Below are positions 35,466 through 55,697 of a stretch of DNA of 64,000 nt, one piece after another. The position numbers were made by a program, and so were the translations under genes. Source of the stretch: Bidens hawaiensis (lineage: Eukaryota > Streptophyta > Magnoliopsida > Asterales > Asteraceae); the NCBI GenBank assembly GCA_021521415.1, contig JAIQDT010004991.1:124001-188000 (forward strand), written 5' to 3'. The stretch's first letter is position 1; every line of letters begins with the position of its first letter. The notes under the pieces were generated by a model, which did not search any database, had not been told where the DNA came from, and worked only from the letters and a program-made list of their open reading frames with translations.

Positions 35466-37313
35466 TCAATGTTATTTGAAAATTTAAATGTTAATTCCAA
35501 TCCAATAATCCTGATTAGTCATTAATTCTGCCCCACCGTCTGACTAGCGCTTACAGAGTTTTACAACACTTCATTATTGCATATATCGCAGGTGAAGAAG
35601 GCCATTGAGAAATAAATATGAATGTTATGGCCCTGGTTGTCAAGTGGTATATTGAAACATAAGGTAACTTTGTATTGTTCATGTACTAATTATGTTGTGG
35701 TAACTGATATTGTGCACACCACTCTTTACCGGAAAACGGTTGATCATATAAGAAGATTTTATCTACTATTATACAAGAGTTAAATTTTCTGAAACCCCTC
35801 CCCCCCCCCCCCCCCCCCCCAAGCCACCCAAACCCACTCACCTACCAAACCACCACCAATAAAGTTATTACCCAAAATCGTAACCAACCTATTATTGATC
35901 CCATTTACATAGCTTCCTAGTCAGTTACTATTAAGGATTAAGTTGACATGGCTCAGTAGTAACTTATTAATGAGCACACTTGTCACTGCTAATTAAACCA
36001 AGTTGCCATTGATGATTAATGATAACAAAGTGCAAATAATCAATTGCTATTGAATATCATTCCCATGCAACATTTTAACAAGTATGCATATCCCAACAAT
36101 TTTCAATGCATGCTTAACAAGGAAGATCATTTCTATTCCTATCAGGGACGTTGCCCTTGGTCCCTAGTCCCCACTAGGGGTGGTGGAAATCACCCAGTCG
36201 ATCTAGAGGGGCGACGCCCTTGAAAACCAAAATTATAATATCAATAATATTTTCTTTCCAACTTGCTATTAAGTATCTCTAATTTTAAATAAATTGATAT
36301 TGATAACACCGGAATCAAACATTATAGTCATCACGTTAACTATTCTAATCTCATCACCTTTGTTGAAGATGTCATGGCTAATTATCAGCCAAACGTATAG
36401 GGAGATGTCCCTATTGGTGTGGGACACTTGGATCAATTTTAATGTTGTAAATTTTACATATAGGATAGTTTCGATTGTATTTGATGACGTACAGGTTTTT
36501 GCTAGCGCTAGCTATTTGGTTAATAAGTATGTGGTCGATGTTTTTTTAACTAAAAAAATCACACATAGTTTAATAAAATTATTATTATTATTATTATTAT
36601 TATTATTTCATTATAATATTTTATTGATCAGCTTTCAAAGTAACATAATATTTTCAATCTTAATACAAGTGACTAATTTCAAGCTAGTATCACATAATTA
36701 GGTGTAGAAAGTTTTAACTATTGTTAGTTTTACAAGTAGTATGTGATTATAAAGATTATAAATAGAACCGTAGTTATTAAAGTATGCAAATTGAATATTT
36801 GATACCGATGATGTGACCAGTACGGTTTTAAATTTCATTTTCGATTATAAGGGTAATCTCATTTTAACATAAAAGTAACTTCGTCTACTTCATAAACAGT
36901 TTATTAACTTTTCTCTCTCGATCAAAATTCAAAATGTTGATCGTTTTGATGCAAATAAAAAGTAAATTGATTTACATAAAACAAAAGATAGAAGTTAAGG
37001 GCATAACATAATTTGTCACATTGACGTTATATGTATATATTATTATAGTTCAATAATTTGCTTTAAGATATACTTAAAAAATGGAAAATAATATAATAAG
37101 TATTAAGAATAAAGAAAAAATAACCATTTTCGGAACTCAAAGACTTCAATTTAAAAAGAAGAGGGTACTAGGTTCAAGTCTCACGCCATGACAAAAAAAA
37201 ATGTTTCCTCCTTTGAAGGTGGTCTCCAATGCTCGAGGAGTGAAGATGATGGGAGTGCACCAATAAACGACAGTAATTCAAATTAGCCGTTAGAAAAAAC
37301 CATCTTCCAAACC
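35466..37313. other. Intergenic and promoter-proximal sequence with simple repeats
   Basis: No gene seen. It holds a 21-base C run (35,800-35,820) and an ATT microsatellite (~36,579-36,606). The open stretch at 36,294-36,701 has no recognisable domain and unusual composition, so I do not call it. Confidence 0.55.
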
Positions 37314-37322
37314 CTATAAATA
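37314..37322 (+). promoter_or_regulatory. TATA box of the PFA-DSP gene
   Basis: CTATAAATA 106 bases before the start codon, followed by a pyrimidine-rich leader (TTTTCTCTCTAG..., 37,391 onward). Position and sequence suit a plant core promoter. Confidence 0.6.
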
Positions 37323-37376
37323 TGATCCTCTGGTGCTCTCTCTTGTATTTTATTTAACTACCATAGACCGGAATAG

Positions 37377-41182
<3,806 letters not shown>

Positions 41183-41284
41183 AGCCCAATTCCCATTACC
41201 CCGTTTGGGTCGGAATAAATTTGATTTCCGGGAATATGTTTAGTAGTTCAGGAATGATGTTTACCATTCCTTGAGGATTAAATG

Positions 41285-41286
<2 letters not shown>

Positions 41287-41357
<71 letters not shown>
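41287..41357. repeat. (ATT)n microsatellite
   Basis: About 71 bp of uninterrupted ATT repeats, roughly 100 bp beyond the PFA-DSP stop codon, probably in or just after its 3' untranslated region. Confidence 0.9.
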
Positions 41358-42925
41358 GGACTTTCATTCCTTTCTGTTCCTGTTGTACTTGGCTAGTTTG
41401 TTCTATGAATGCATTTGCTAAGAATTATTTGTCATTGTAATCTATCAAAAGGAATGAAAGTAAGTTGATCAAAATATATTTTGGATGTGTAGTTTCTTGT
41501 GAATCAATGAAAATGAAGAAACAATAACTTTCATCAGATCAACAGCCTTGACGCAAAACGGAAGCACAAAATGAATAGTTAAAGTTATAAATTATGGAAG
41601 TGTTAATTCCATGTGATTTAAGTAAATGATAACTGAAAATGAAATATAAAATAAAAAGCGTTTGATTCACTCTAGCAGAGGTCTCAGGTTTGAATCCAGT
41701 TTTCATTGGTTTCCACTTTCCGCATTAGCACATGAAGGCCACATGCCCCGACCAAGAGGCATTTACATGGTCGCATGAGTTTTTCATTTGGGTTTTCACG
41801 GAACCCAAAAAAGACATACGGAAGAACTTGGGCCAAACTGATGCAGTTTGATAAATATATGCTCTTCAAAGCCCAACCATACTTATGAGCCCACATGTAA
41901 ATATATTTAATATTGCTTATTATTAGTTTCAAAAGTTTTCTGCATAGATGCAAATAATGCTGGTTTCTAACGTTATTTTCCTTCTTTTAGTTCAAATTTA
42001 TAATCTGCATAATTACAGATGCTTTAAGCTGTGGACCTTGTGCTTTATTAAATATAGAATTGCTCATGACATCCTTGCAAGATTCTCTTTTATTTAATTC
42101 CCTTTGTGGAAAGCGAAGTCGGCAGAGGGTATTGTAGGCAAGGTTCATGGTTTTTTTAATGGAAGATTACCTAATGTATTATTGCATTAATAAGTGTTGA
42201 CAACTTTATGGTCTGCTGATAGTGCTCACTGCTGCATGTTACCTTTTTTGAAGGCTCATCTGTTGCACTTTGTAGCAAGAAAACAATATGACCATTGTCC
42301 CACACCTTTTTACTAGTAAAGGTAGTAAAATAATAGGTAGTCAAACGGGTAGTTTCTGATATGGGTCGGGTGGTTGGACCAAATGGTAAATTTTTATTAA
42401 GGGTCGAGCAGGGCGTGTCTAGTTAGAAATATTTTGTTCGGGTCAAAATGGGTTGGGTTGGGCCAAATGGATAACTTTTTGGTCGGGTTGGGTTGGGTCA
42501 AATATGTAATTTTAGAAAGGTTCATATATAATTACAGGAGTGTCACCATTTCAATAAATAATTTTGGAAAGGTCCATATATCGTGGTGAAGGCGACGCTT
42601 TACCCATGTGAACTGTTTCATTATAAGCTAATGTTTTTTTTATTATAACCATTTGACTCGTTAGAGATAATACATAATGTGAACGAGATAATACATAATG
42701 TGAAAGAGCAGATAAAAAACTGCACACCAAATCTCAACTAATAATTAACTGTAAATGAGTACAATAAACTTTTGTCATAAAGCTATATCTAGTAAGCAGT
42801 ACACACACGATTTTCTTTGTAGATCTTCCATGCTGAGACCTCTTAAACAAATTAAAAAAAGAAAAAGAAAAAACAGAACAATTTATTATAATATCCTATT
42901 ATATAAATCTCTCTCATTTAAAGTC
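41358..42925. other. Intergenic between PFA-DSP and the ACO pseudogene
   Basis: The two genes converge here. I see no gene. The open stretch at 41,684-41,953 on the minus strand lacks a domain I know. A GGTCGGGTTGGGTT-rich stretch (42,360-42,500) is low-complexity. Confidence 0.55.
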
Positions 42926-46602
<3,677 letters not shown>

Positions 46603-46611
46603 AAATTTAAA

Positions 46612-47149
46612 GGTTTATTGGTTTTCAATAATCCTATTGGCTGATATTGGCCAATAATAATCCATATTTATTTTATCACCACTGACGGTCCCAAATTTTA
46701 AAAAGTTGGCCTCCAATGGTCTCCCGTTAAAAATGACTTAACGACGTTATACTTTTTACCGAATTTCAAACTAATGTTTTAGGGCTTTCAATCGGAATGA
46801 GGATACGAGTCAATTGTTGTAAAACTTAGTTAGAAAGGGTCCTCCAAAACGACAAAGCAATGATTCAATTCGGGTGTTTAAACTTCCAAATAACAAAAAT
46901 CAAGTCGTTTGGATCTCCTTTTCGAGATCAATTTTTACATCAATCGACTCGTATCCTCCTTCAGATCAAAAAAACCCTAAAACATTAGTTTGAAATTCGG
47001 GAAAATGTATAACGTCGTTCAGTCATTTTTATCGGATGACCATTGGGGGCCAACTTTTTAAAACTATGGGACCGTCGGTAGTGATAAAATGAATATGGAT
47101 TATTTTCAGCCAATATCAGTCAATAGTGATTATTAAAATCCAATTACCC
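46612..47149. mobile_element. MULE-like foldback element with 9-bp duplication
   Basis: 538 bp with the perfect 9-bp duplication AAATTTAAA (46,603-46,611; 47,150-47,158). The arms of about 230 bp pair imperfectly: GGTTTATTGG/CCAATTACCC at the tips, then CACTGACGGTCCC/GGGACCGTCGGTAGTG, TCGTATCC/GGATACGA and others. There is no coding capacity. The long inverted repeats and the 9-bp duplication fit Mutator-like elements. Confidence 0.85.
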
Positions 47150-47830
47150 AAATTTAAAAGGTATTTTCTTGCTTCTTGGTTTATTTAATTTGTGTAAAAC
47201 ATTGAGGTCCCTTAAAAAAATAAAAGTGTATTGATTATTTAAATATTGTTGTAAATGCTATTGTATAAGGACTATGTATTAGTTAACAGTGTTTGATAAA
47301 TTTATTGTTTATTGTATATCGATTATTTATTAAATACTGTATTTTTATAAAATACTCTATAGTATGGGTAACATGAGACTCAAATTAGTATAAAATAAGG
47401 CATTATACTAAAGACTTTAAAAATGTAAGAAGTATATAAATTCATGATTTTAAGCTAAAACATCACTTGTGATTGTTATTTTATTCAATTACTAAATTTA
47501 AAATTATATAAAATTAATAACTTCAGTAAAATAATTTATATAATACAAATTTTTAAAAGGAAAATTCTTAAAATGGCCTTTTTAAAGCGAGAGAAAGAGG
47601 TAAATAGCTCATATTCTCCACACATTATCAAAATAGACAATCAAATTTGGACTGAGAAGAAGGGATCTGGAAAAATCTTTAGGCCAATGGAATTCTGACA
47701 AGTGTCAAAATCCGACCGTTTTTTTTTAAATACTGGGGACCAGTCCATATTTTCAGTTAAATGTTCTTATAATTGACAGTCTTTTCCGACGATTTAATAA
47801 TGTTTCCTAACAAATCCCCTCAACTTTCAA

Positions 47831-50146
47831 TGTAACATCCCGTTTTTCTAGTTTCGGTTAATAAAATGAGAATATGGATTATTATGAGTCGGGCTAGTGT
47901 TGGGTAAAATGGATATGGGTTATGGACTTGGGTAATGAAGGAAAGAAGGAAAAGACCATGGGCTTAAGCCCATGATCCATAATTATATAAACCTTAATTA
48001 CCCATTTTTCATTCATTTACACATATTCCATACACCACCAAAACACACACTTAGCTCTCTCTCATCTTGCTCTCTCTCTCTCTCTAGCCGAAACATAGAA
48101 GAAGAACCGATCCCGACCCAAGGTAATGATAGTATGATGTTGTATAAACTCAAATCCGTTAGATATGGTCAGTAAACGACGAGCCGACAACGTTAAACCG
48201 TTTAAGTTACGAGGTCCGGGTGGAATCGGGTATAAACCAAACCTAGGAGCTTAGGGATCACCCTAGCTCAGATCTGGATCGAACGGGGAAAAAACGGTGA
48301 AAAACGAGTCAAAACTCGTTTTTCCGGCGAAACCGCGTTTTTTCGGCGACGGCGCCGGAAAGAGGTACGAGGTTAAGAGGAATGTCAGAGAATGTGACCT
48401 AACCCTAATTCGTTAGCGGAGGTCTAACGAACTAGCTCTGATTCGTTAAGGAAAGACTAACGAACTAGATCCAGTTCGTTAAAGTCCAATTCGTATGATG
48501 ACCAGTTCGTTACAAGGTCTAATTCGTTATGAGGACTGGTTCGTTATAAGGGTTCAATTCGCTAAGAAGTTCAATTCGTTAAACAGACCAAACGAATAAG
48601 GTCCAGTTCGATATAGGTCCAATTCGTTATAAGTACCAATTCGCTATAAAGACCAATTCGTTATGAAGTAACGAATTAGCCAATTCGTTATGGAAGACAG
48701 AAGTAACGAATGAACCCCAATTCGTTAAAGAGCATAATAACGAACTAGACTTTGAAAGAATGACAGAATGGTCCCTGGACTTATAAAAAGAATGATTTAA
48801 TTACAAAGAAGCCCTTGGACTTTTAAGTTAACAAATTAATTAATGATTCAAAATCCTAATGGAAAATGTGTTAAGACAGTTAATGAAAACAAATTTTTTC
48901 CAAGCTGACCTGACAGCTCGACCCCAGCCAGGGGCTCTGCCCCTTGGACCCTGCTAGGGGCTGCTGCCCTTAGACCCCGCTGCCAGGGGCGCTGCCCCCG
49001 GACCCCCGTTTGTTGAGGGTTATAACTAGACTAGAAACACGATGTGAGTAGTGATAATTAATTGATATGTGTAATTCTTATACAGTTAGTCGAGCACAGC
49101 TAAGGAAAGGAATAACAATTAACGGTGAACGTAATCGAGTTCAAATGAGTTTCTAGCCCCACTTTCTTGTTATGTTTTCGGGGCTGTGTGCATACTCGAT
49201 GTGATAGTTAATACACTTACCTTAAGTGGTAAGTGTATGCCTTGTATGATTTACGTATGATAATTGCTTGACGGTGCGTGAACGATCTTCGGATATTGCA
49301 TGTACCGTCAGGTGGAAGTTAAGGATATGGTTGATATATATAGTGAATGAATGATGTATGTATGAATATATATGATGTATAGATGATGTATGAATGAATA
49401 AATATGATGTATGAATGATGTAAGTATGATATGTTGACGGTACGTGAACGCTCTTCGGAGATTGCACGTATTGTCAAGGAAAGTATGTAAAGACAGGTAT
49501 AGTACAGTTGCACGTAACAAAGGGACCAGACCCTAATAATATATGTGATGATAGGGACCAGACCCTTATAATATCTGTGAGGATAGGGACCAGACCCTAA
49601 TAATATCAATGAGGGTAGGGACCAGACCCTTATAATATCTGTGATGGTAGGGACCAGACCCTAATAATTTCTGTGATGTTGGGGACCAGACCCTTATAAT
49701 ATATGTGAGGTTATAGGGCGAAAGGCTCTTTTAGTAGTTTGGATAGTTATGTATGTAAAGCAAGGAATGAATAACATACACACCTTCGGGCTCGTGTGCA
49801 AGTATGAGAACAGATTGTATGTTGTATGATTATCTAGAACTCACTCAGCATAGCTGACTTTTAGTATGCACGCAGGTGAGTAGAATGAGAAATATCGCTT
49901 GAGGGGAGGCACATGGCATGGACTTGAAGAAGCTGGCATCTCAAGGAAATGTTATGTTATTTTAAAGACAATGATTTATGTTAAATGATTTGGAATGCTC
50001 GTTAAGACAAGAAACATGGTTATGTAATGAACTGGTTTGAATGTCTTTAATATTCCACGAATGTTTTTATTAACTCTGATATTTAGAACTGTGTTTATGA
50101 GTAAATCCAACGACCAAATGTAGGGAACCGGTAACGGGGCCTTACA
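47831..50146 (+). repeat. Solo LTR (gypsy-type) with perfect duplication
   Basis: 2,316 bp, TGTAACATCCC...GGGGCCTTACA, flanked by TTCAA (47,826-47,830 and 50,147-50,151). There are no internal sequence, primer site or purine tract, so it arose by recombination between two LTRs. U3 is short: a TATA-like ATTATATAAACC at 47,981-47,992, then a CT-rich leader. The rest carries an array of TTCGTTA/TAACGAA motifs (48,405-48,745), GC-rich repeats (48,917-49,010) and six 32-bp repeats (49,521-49,712). The LTR piece at 1-1,088 belongs to the same family. Confidence 0.92.
49521..49712 (+). repeat. Six tandem 32-bp repeats in the solo LTR
   Basis: Units start at 49,521, 49,553, 49,585, 49,617, 49,649 and 49,681 with an exact 32-bp period, consensus start AGGGACCAGACCCTWATAAT. 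The related LTR at the left edge has about four. Confidence 0.93.
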
Positions 50147-51421
50147 TTCAAAAACTTTGGAAATTGTGCCTTCAAACTTAGTCTTTTAAGACGCATTTCG
50201 GGTGAAATTGTACCAAGAAGACGAGCTATAGTTTATTTCTTATGTGTTGAAATCTAGTCCACACCTTCAAAATTTATTTATAATCCGTCTACACCGGCAA
50301 TATTATGAGATTCCGTCTATTCTGACACGATCGTCCAAATAATATACATGAGTTTATCTTCTTCTTCCCATTCATACCACTCTAAACCATCCTCTCATAA
50401 CACCCTAAACCTTAACTTCCATGGAATTTGATAATGTTCTTGATTGATATGGTGGTAATTGGCAAACCGGTAACGGAAGGATCCAATGTTTCCGAACGTT
50501 GAGATTATGTTGCCATCCTAATAGGATCCAATGAACCCGGGACCCATATCCATAACCTCCACTTGATCACACCTCTTAAACTTCATGATTTGATTCAAGA
50601 CTTAGAGAGTTAGAGTTGATGAAGTTAGATGTGAATTAATTATTGAGAATCGAGGAAGATGATACATATAAAGTAATATGGCCAGACACGTAAGATTATA
50701 CTACATAATCGTCTCCTTAGTACAAATTAAAATGATATATGTTTTGAAAGACAAATTTGTAAGGCACATTTTTCCATGAGTTCAAAATTTGTAAGGTTCA
50801 GATAAGAATCTTTAATAAACCGTCTGTCAAGACAACTTTTAATATTAATATTTAGTGAAAAAATATGGACGGGAGCCTCAATATTTTCAAAAAAAGGACC
50901 CCCTTAGTTCAAATTTACCAAACAAGTGTCTCGAAAGAAAAAAATAAATGACACATTTTTTCATGTGTTTAAAATTTGTAGGGGTTAGATAAGAAACCTA
51001 AATAATCCGTCTGACAAGAAAACTTTGGAAAATAAATTTTAGTTAAAAAATATGGACGGGTCCCTTAATATTTAAAAATCTATGGTCTTCTTGTTACAAA
51101 TTCACCCGAAATGCGTCTTGAAAGACTGAGTTTGAAGGCACAATTTCCAAAAATTTTGGAAGTTGAGGGGATTTGTTAAGAAACATTATTAAACCGTCGG
51201 AAAAGACTGTCTTTTATAAGAACATTTAATGGAAAATATGGACTGGTCCTCCAATATTTTTTAAAAAACCGTCGGATTTTGACACTTGTCATAATTCTAT
51301 TGGCCTAAAGATTTTTCCATATCGCGTCTCCTCAGTCAAGTTTGGTGGGCTATTTTTGAAATGTGTAGATAATATGGGCTATTTACCTCTTTCACTCTCT
51401 TGAAAAAGGCCATTTTTAAAA

Positions 51422-52047
51422 TTTTTTCATTTTTAAAACATCCAAAATCAAATTTAAAAAAAAAAATACTCATCTGGCCCAACGTATTTCGTCAATTTTC
51501 CCTTGTATGGGATAATATCACCTTGGGTATTTGTCTACAACGAAATTCTTCCTAAAGATTGTTCCACGTAGACGAAAGAGGCCTTGGGATGTGGTTTTAA
51601 TTAGTTTCTTACATATCATATCTTTTTTCATGTAAACGTAAAATATTGAAAAAGAAATATATTATCAAGAAATGTAATGTAATATATTAATTAAATTGTT
51701 GATGCCGGACTAAACTAAATTTGCAATCCTAACATTTCTAACAGATTTAGAGTACAAGACACTGTTTTTTTCCCCCGAAATGCAATGTATCGGTTGTTGT
51801 GGTAGCAGTGTCTCTCACAAATGTTCATAACACTTGTCATCCTATTATCTGCGTTCAAATCCCTTTATAGTGGTGTTGCTTATATTTCAAAGTGCGCACA
51901 TAAGTCAAAATCAAACCTAGAATCACCAAGAAAAAAACCCTTAAGAAAAACCTCCCGACCACTCAACCAAAGTGATGATGACTCTTGTTATAACATATAA
52001 CATGTTTGAACACTACTATTTTCAGTTTTCAATAATATAGAGTATAC
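51422..52047. other. Intergenic, nothing recognised
   Basis: No gene, RNA or repeat family recognised in these ~630 bp. Confidence 0.5.
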
Positions 52048-52055
52048 ATTATACA

Positions 52056-52631
52056 CAGGGCTGGCCCGTTAGCTTTAGTAACCAAAGCTAGGGCTTTGGG
52101 CCCCCAAAATAAAAAGCCCCCAATTTAAAAAAAATAAAGTTTGTGTATATTAATTACATTTACCGACTTAAACAAGTTATTGTTGTGGTTGGGTGGTTAG
52201 AGACCCATTTTGGTTCCCAAGGGTCTCAAGTTCAATTCTTCCTAATTTGTCCATCATTTCAAGTTTCTTTTTTAACAATTTGGTTTTTTTAAGCTTGTTC
52301 CATTGATTCAACAATTCTATATTTGTTTTCACTTCTTTCAACAATCTGGTTTCTTTCACCCCAAAAGATTAATCAAAATCTAACTTTTTATGAAATTAAA
52401 TAATAATAATTTCTATCTCGACATTATATTTGATATATATATAAAATATTGAATGTGAACTCTTTGACTGTAATCATTTTTTAGAAGTTCTTTATGTACT
52501 TATGTCTCATTCTAATTCAAAGTTCTCCTCAATTCACAACATTATACACACCAATGCAAGATAAAAAAATATAGGAAAGAGCCCCGTATTTTCACTTCGC
52601 TTTGGGCCTCCAAATGGTTGGGCCAGCCCTG
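52056..52631. mobile_element. Non-autonomous hAT element
   Basis: 576 bp with terminal inverted repeats CAGGGCTGGCCC/GGGCCAGCCCTG and the perfect 8-bp duplication ATTATACA (52,048-52,055 and 52,632-52,639). A second inverted block, GGGCTTTGGGCCCCC against GCTTTGGGCCTCC, lies near the ends. There is no transposase. Terminal sequence and duplication length fit the hAT superfamily. Confidence 0.9.
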
Positions 52632-52639
52632 ATTATACA

Positions 52640-54937
52640 CACTTTTAATTAACCCATTTAATTTTTCTCCAATAACTTTCGTTCGTTAACATTTTTTTTT
52701 AAAAAAAAAAAGAAATTTGTGGTGTGTTTAGTAGTTGTGTTTAAATTTTTTTCTCGGCATTCCGGAATAATAAATTTTGTAGAAATAAAGTTGTATTTAA
52801 AATACAATATATTTTTGTATCATATAGCATATCGAGTGCCGATAATGTACCGGTACCGGTGCCGTGACGAACGAAACAGTTGCCGACCGAACATTGGCAC
52901 TGTTATCGATATTATCGGAAATGGTATTAATCTTTGTTACTATGGTTTTCGATCGATATAAAATGAGATTTTAGTTTTTGGGAAGACAACCTTTAGTATC
53001 GTAATTATATCGAGTGTCTGTACCGTACTGGTACATACTAAATAGCATACGTATATCAGTGTTAGTATTATCATACTCGGTATCAATACTCTTTTTATGG
53101 GTTTTGGCCGATGTAAACATGTATCGATTTCTTTTTAAGCGTATTAAAAGTCGCATGATTGTCTGGGTCATAAAAGACAACTTTTATGTAATCACAACAT
53201 TATTAATAATCTTTTTAATCTAATACGAATCGCTAATTTTTCACTATCAATACTTAAGTGGTAACTCACAAGTCACAACTTTATGTTGGTAACTTTTATT
53301 TGATTTAGTACTATTATAAATAGCTATCTATCTATATAAATGTCTATAAAAAAATTATATGTGTCACTCTCTAGTTACTCTTTACATCCTCTTAAGTCAC
53401 CAGATTACATTTTGATTTGCGATTTCTCAAGCATTTAACCGAATATGTGGGTATGGGTCTCATCAAACCTGGATAGTCCTTAAATGTATTATAATAACTC
53501 ATTTATTTATGAAACTCTTTCAAATCAAACAATAATTTCCACGGGTCATATCTCTCACCAAACTCGAATAACACTTAAACGTGTTATAACATCTCATTTA
53601 TTTGTGAAATAACCATTTAATCATCAAACAATAATTTTATTTCTCTACTCTACATATTCCTTGTCGTTGGTCTAACCTCTCCACGACTAGGTAACTTCTG
53701 ATTACCACACACTATTGTCAACCTACCCTCTAATGCATCAACCAGCATCGTCACTTACATCAACCACCCATCTTTTCATAAGACATATATTTGTGTTGGT
53801 GTTGGTGTTTGTTCATTTAAAAAATCTACATGTTCGTTCGTTGAAAATCTAGAAACCCTACACATCTCAATTGAATGAGCCTAAACGTTAAAAAATATAA
53901 TAATCATAACAAACTAATATATATGTATTAAATCAAAACAAAACTACGTTAATTTAAAAAAAATCATTAAAAAATATAAAATTACACAAAGTTTAAAACA
54001 AAAACATAAATATCTCTGTAACACGGGGGGCTCAAACTAGTTATTCTTATATTTTATACATGTGCAGAATTTCTCGCGCAACGATTTTTTGTCGCATAAA
54101 TTTTCTGTCGTAACGCGCGGGTTGTCACCGGTTAAAGACAACCAAGAATGCTTGCCTATAATATAAAAGGCAAGATAAGTCTAAAATGCACAAAATAGCA
54201 TGGAATATGTGGTCAGCAAGCACAATTAAACAAAATATGTGGCCATAACATTATGTCAGAAATGTCCTCATACATTGAAACGAGTCGATAGTGGCCCTTC
54301 TCTGGTTTGTGACTGACCTTTGGATTTATTGTTAAAAGGATTTAATCTAGATTCACATGCAATGTCTCCCATTATATGATTGACAATATTTAACAATTGT
54401 TGTCGTACTAAAAACATTCTTTTATTAAGGTTAATTAAAGTACTAATTACAAATTTTGAGTGAAGACAGCACGGCAAGCAATTAGTTTGATCAAAGTGCT
54501 TTTTGAACATGCATTTGGGTTTGTGATTTTCGTCTTATACTCAACTGACATGTTGAAAAGGTTAAAGATCTAATGGTGTTCAGAAGTACACATAATAGAC
54601 AAACTCAAACCATATATTTAAGTCAAATCCTACTAATTATTGCTTATTTTATTTAATTATATAATACTGTAATGTTTTGCTAACTGTTTTTAACTGTAAA
54701 CAAAGTAGTGGTCGTTACTCGCTATTTCTTAGATTTTATTGATCACTTTTATTTGACTAATACAACAGAAAATGTAAGAAAAGGCTAAATTAGAACCGGA
54801 ATCAAATATAACAACAATAGTTTTGTTAAAAAAAAATTAAGGGGTGAAAATCTAAAATTTATTTTGGGACGGAAATTTAAACATATTGAATGAATTGGAA
54901 TTTATAACAAATTTGTTTTGTTAATACGTTAAAAATC
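52640..54937. other. Intergenic with a diverged ~180-bp duplication
   Basis: No gene seen. Two diverged copies of a segment starting ATATCGAGTG lie at about 52,829 and 53,008, rich in ACCGGTACC/TATCGATATT-like palindromes. A stretch ending CTCAAACTAGT near 54,040 resembles a Helitron end but is not convincing. Confidence 0.5.
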
Positions 54938-55050
54938 ATGTTTTGTTAATACGTTAAAAAATAAATTGGAGTATGGTGATGGTGACAGTAATGGTGGTAG
55001 GGATGGAAATGGGCTGAGGTATCTATAGGATATATATGTATATATATATA

Positions 55051-55264
55051 GGGTAGGGTTAATGTAAAAAACAATATTTTTGTGAGAAGAATAATAATAG
55101 ATCTAGGCCATTGGATCTATGATCTAGTGGTTGAGATTGGTAATTTCTAAATAATTGTATTGTTTCATATTTACATTGTATAGTGTCATATTTAGGTGGT
55201 TTTTTTTATTTTAAAGCTTTTCTCACACTTCTCACAAAACACTTGTTTTTTATTTGAACTCTTT

Positions 55265-55265
<1 letters not shown>
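55051..55265. mobile_element. MITE a in TA tract
   Basis: 215 bp. The imperfect ends GGGTTAATGTAAAAAACAA and TTGTTTTTTATTTGAACTC are inverted relative to each other, with GTGAGAAG/CTTCTCAC just inside. It is bordered by TA and CT microsatellites. Confidence 0.65.
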
Positions 55266-55310
<45 letters not shown>

Positions 55311-55697
55311 GGATGAGTATCATTACAGAACTCTTAAATTATTTAAGAACTTGAAGGAACCATTGAAAACTAACGTTTTTTATAAAAATTTTTGTATGTT
55401 AATGTTATTTGAGTGTAGTTTCAGCATTTTGTATATCTATATTTATAATTACAGTTTTGAAAATTAGTTTTTATACATATCTATGTTTTATTTTACACCT
55501 ATGTAAATTTGTTAATACATAAATTTTACACATATGTAAACTTGTGATTTATATATGTAATCAAATTTTTTTTATATAAAATATGATAAAACTACTCTTA
55601 AATAATGTTAGTATATAAAAAAATTAAAAAAATGTTTGATTGTTTAGAGTTCCTAACAGTTCTTAATTTTTTTGGAGTTCTTAAATGATACCAACCC
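55311..55697. mobile_element. MITE b in TA tract
   Basis: 387 bp, ends GGATGAGTATCATT and AATGATACCAACCC (inverted), with AGAACTCTTAAAT-like blocks inside each end. TA repeats lie on both sides. Confidence 0.7.

Larger units (their letters stand above)
47574..51412. mobile_element. MULE-like foldback element interrupted by a solo LTR
   Basis: The tips are TGGCCTTTTT and AAAAAGGCCA, flanked by 9-bp near-duplications TTCTTAAAA (47,565-47,573) and TTTTTAAAA (51,413-51,421). The left arm is 47,574-47,830 plus 50,152-~50,240; the right arm is ~51,085-51,412. Without the LTR it would be about 1.5 kb. The right arm sequence is repeated in direct orientation inside the element: blocks with AACCGTCTG..GGACGGG recur at about 50,818, 50,990 and 51,160. 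No transposase was seen. Confidence 0.8.

Noticed and set aside
36294..36701. 135-codon ORF with hydrophobic stretches
   Set aside because: The leucine run comes from an ATT microsatellite and the rest matches nothing I know.
41684..41953. 89-codon minus-strand ORF with several Cys
   Set aside because: No family recognised, and no splice or promoter context.
53290..54048. Possible Helitron ending CTAGT near 54,046
   Set aside because: I could not find a clear TC start or a stable 3' hairpin before the CTAGT.
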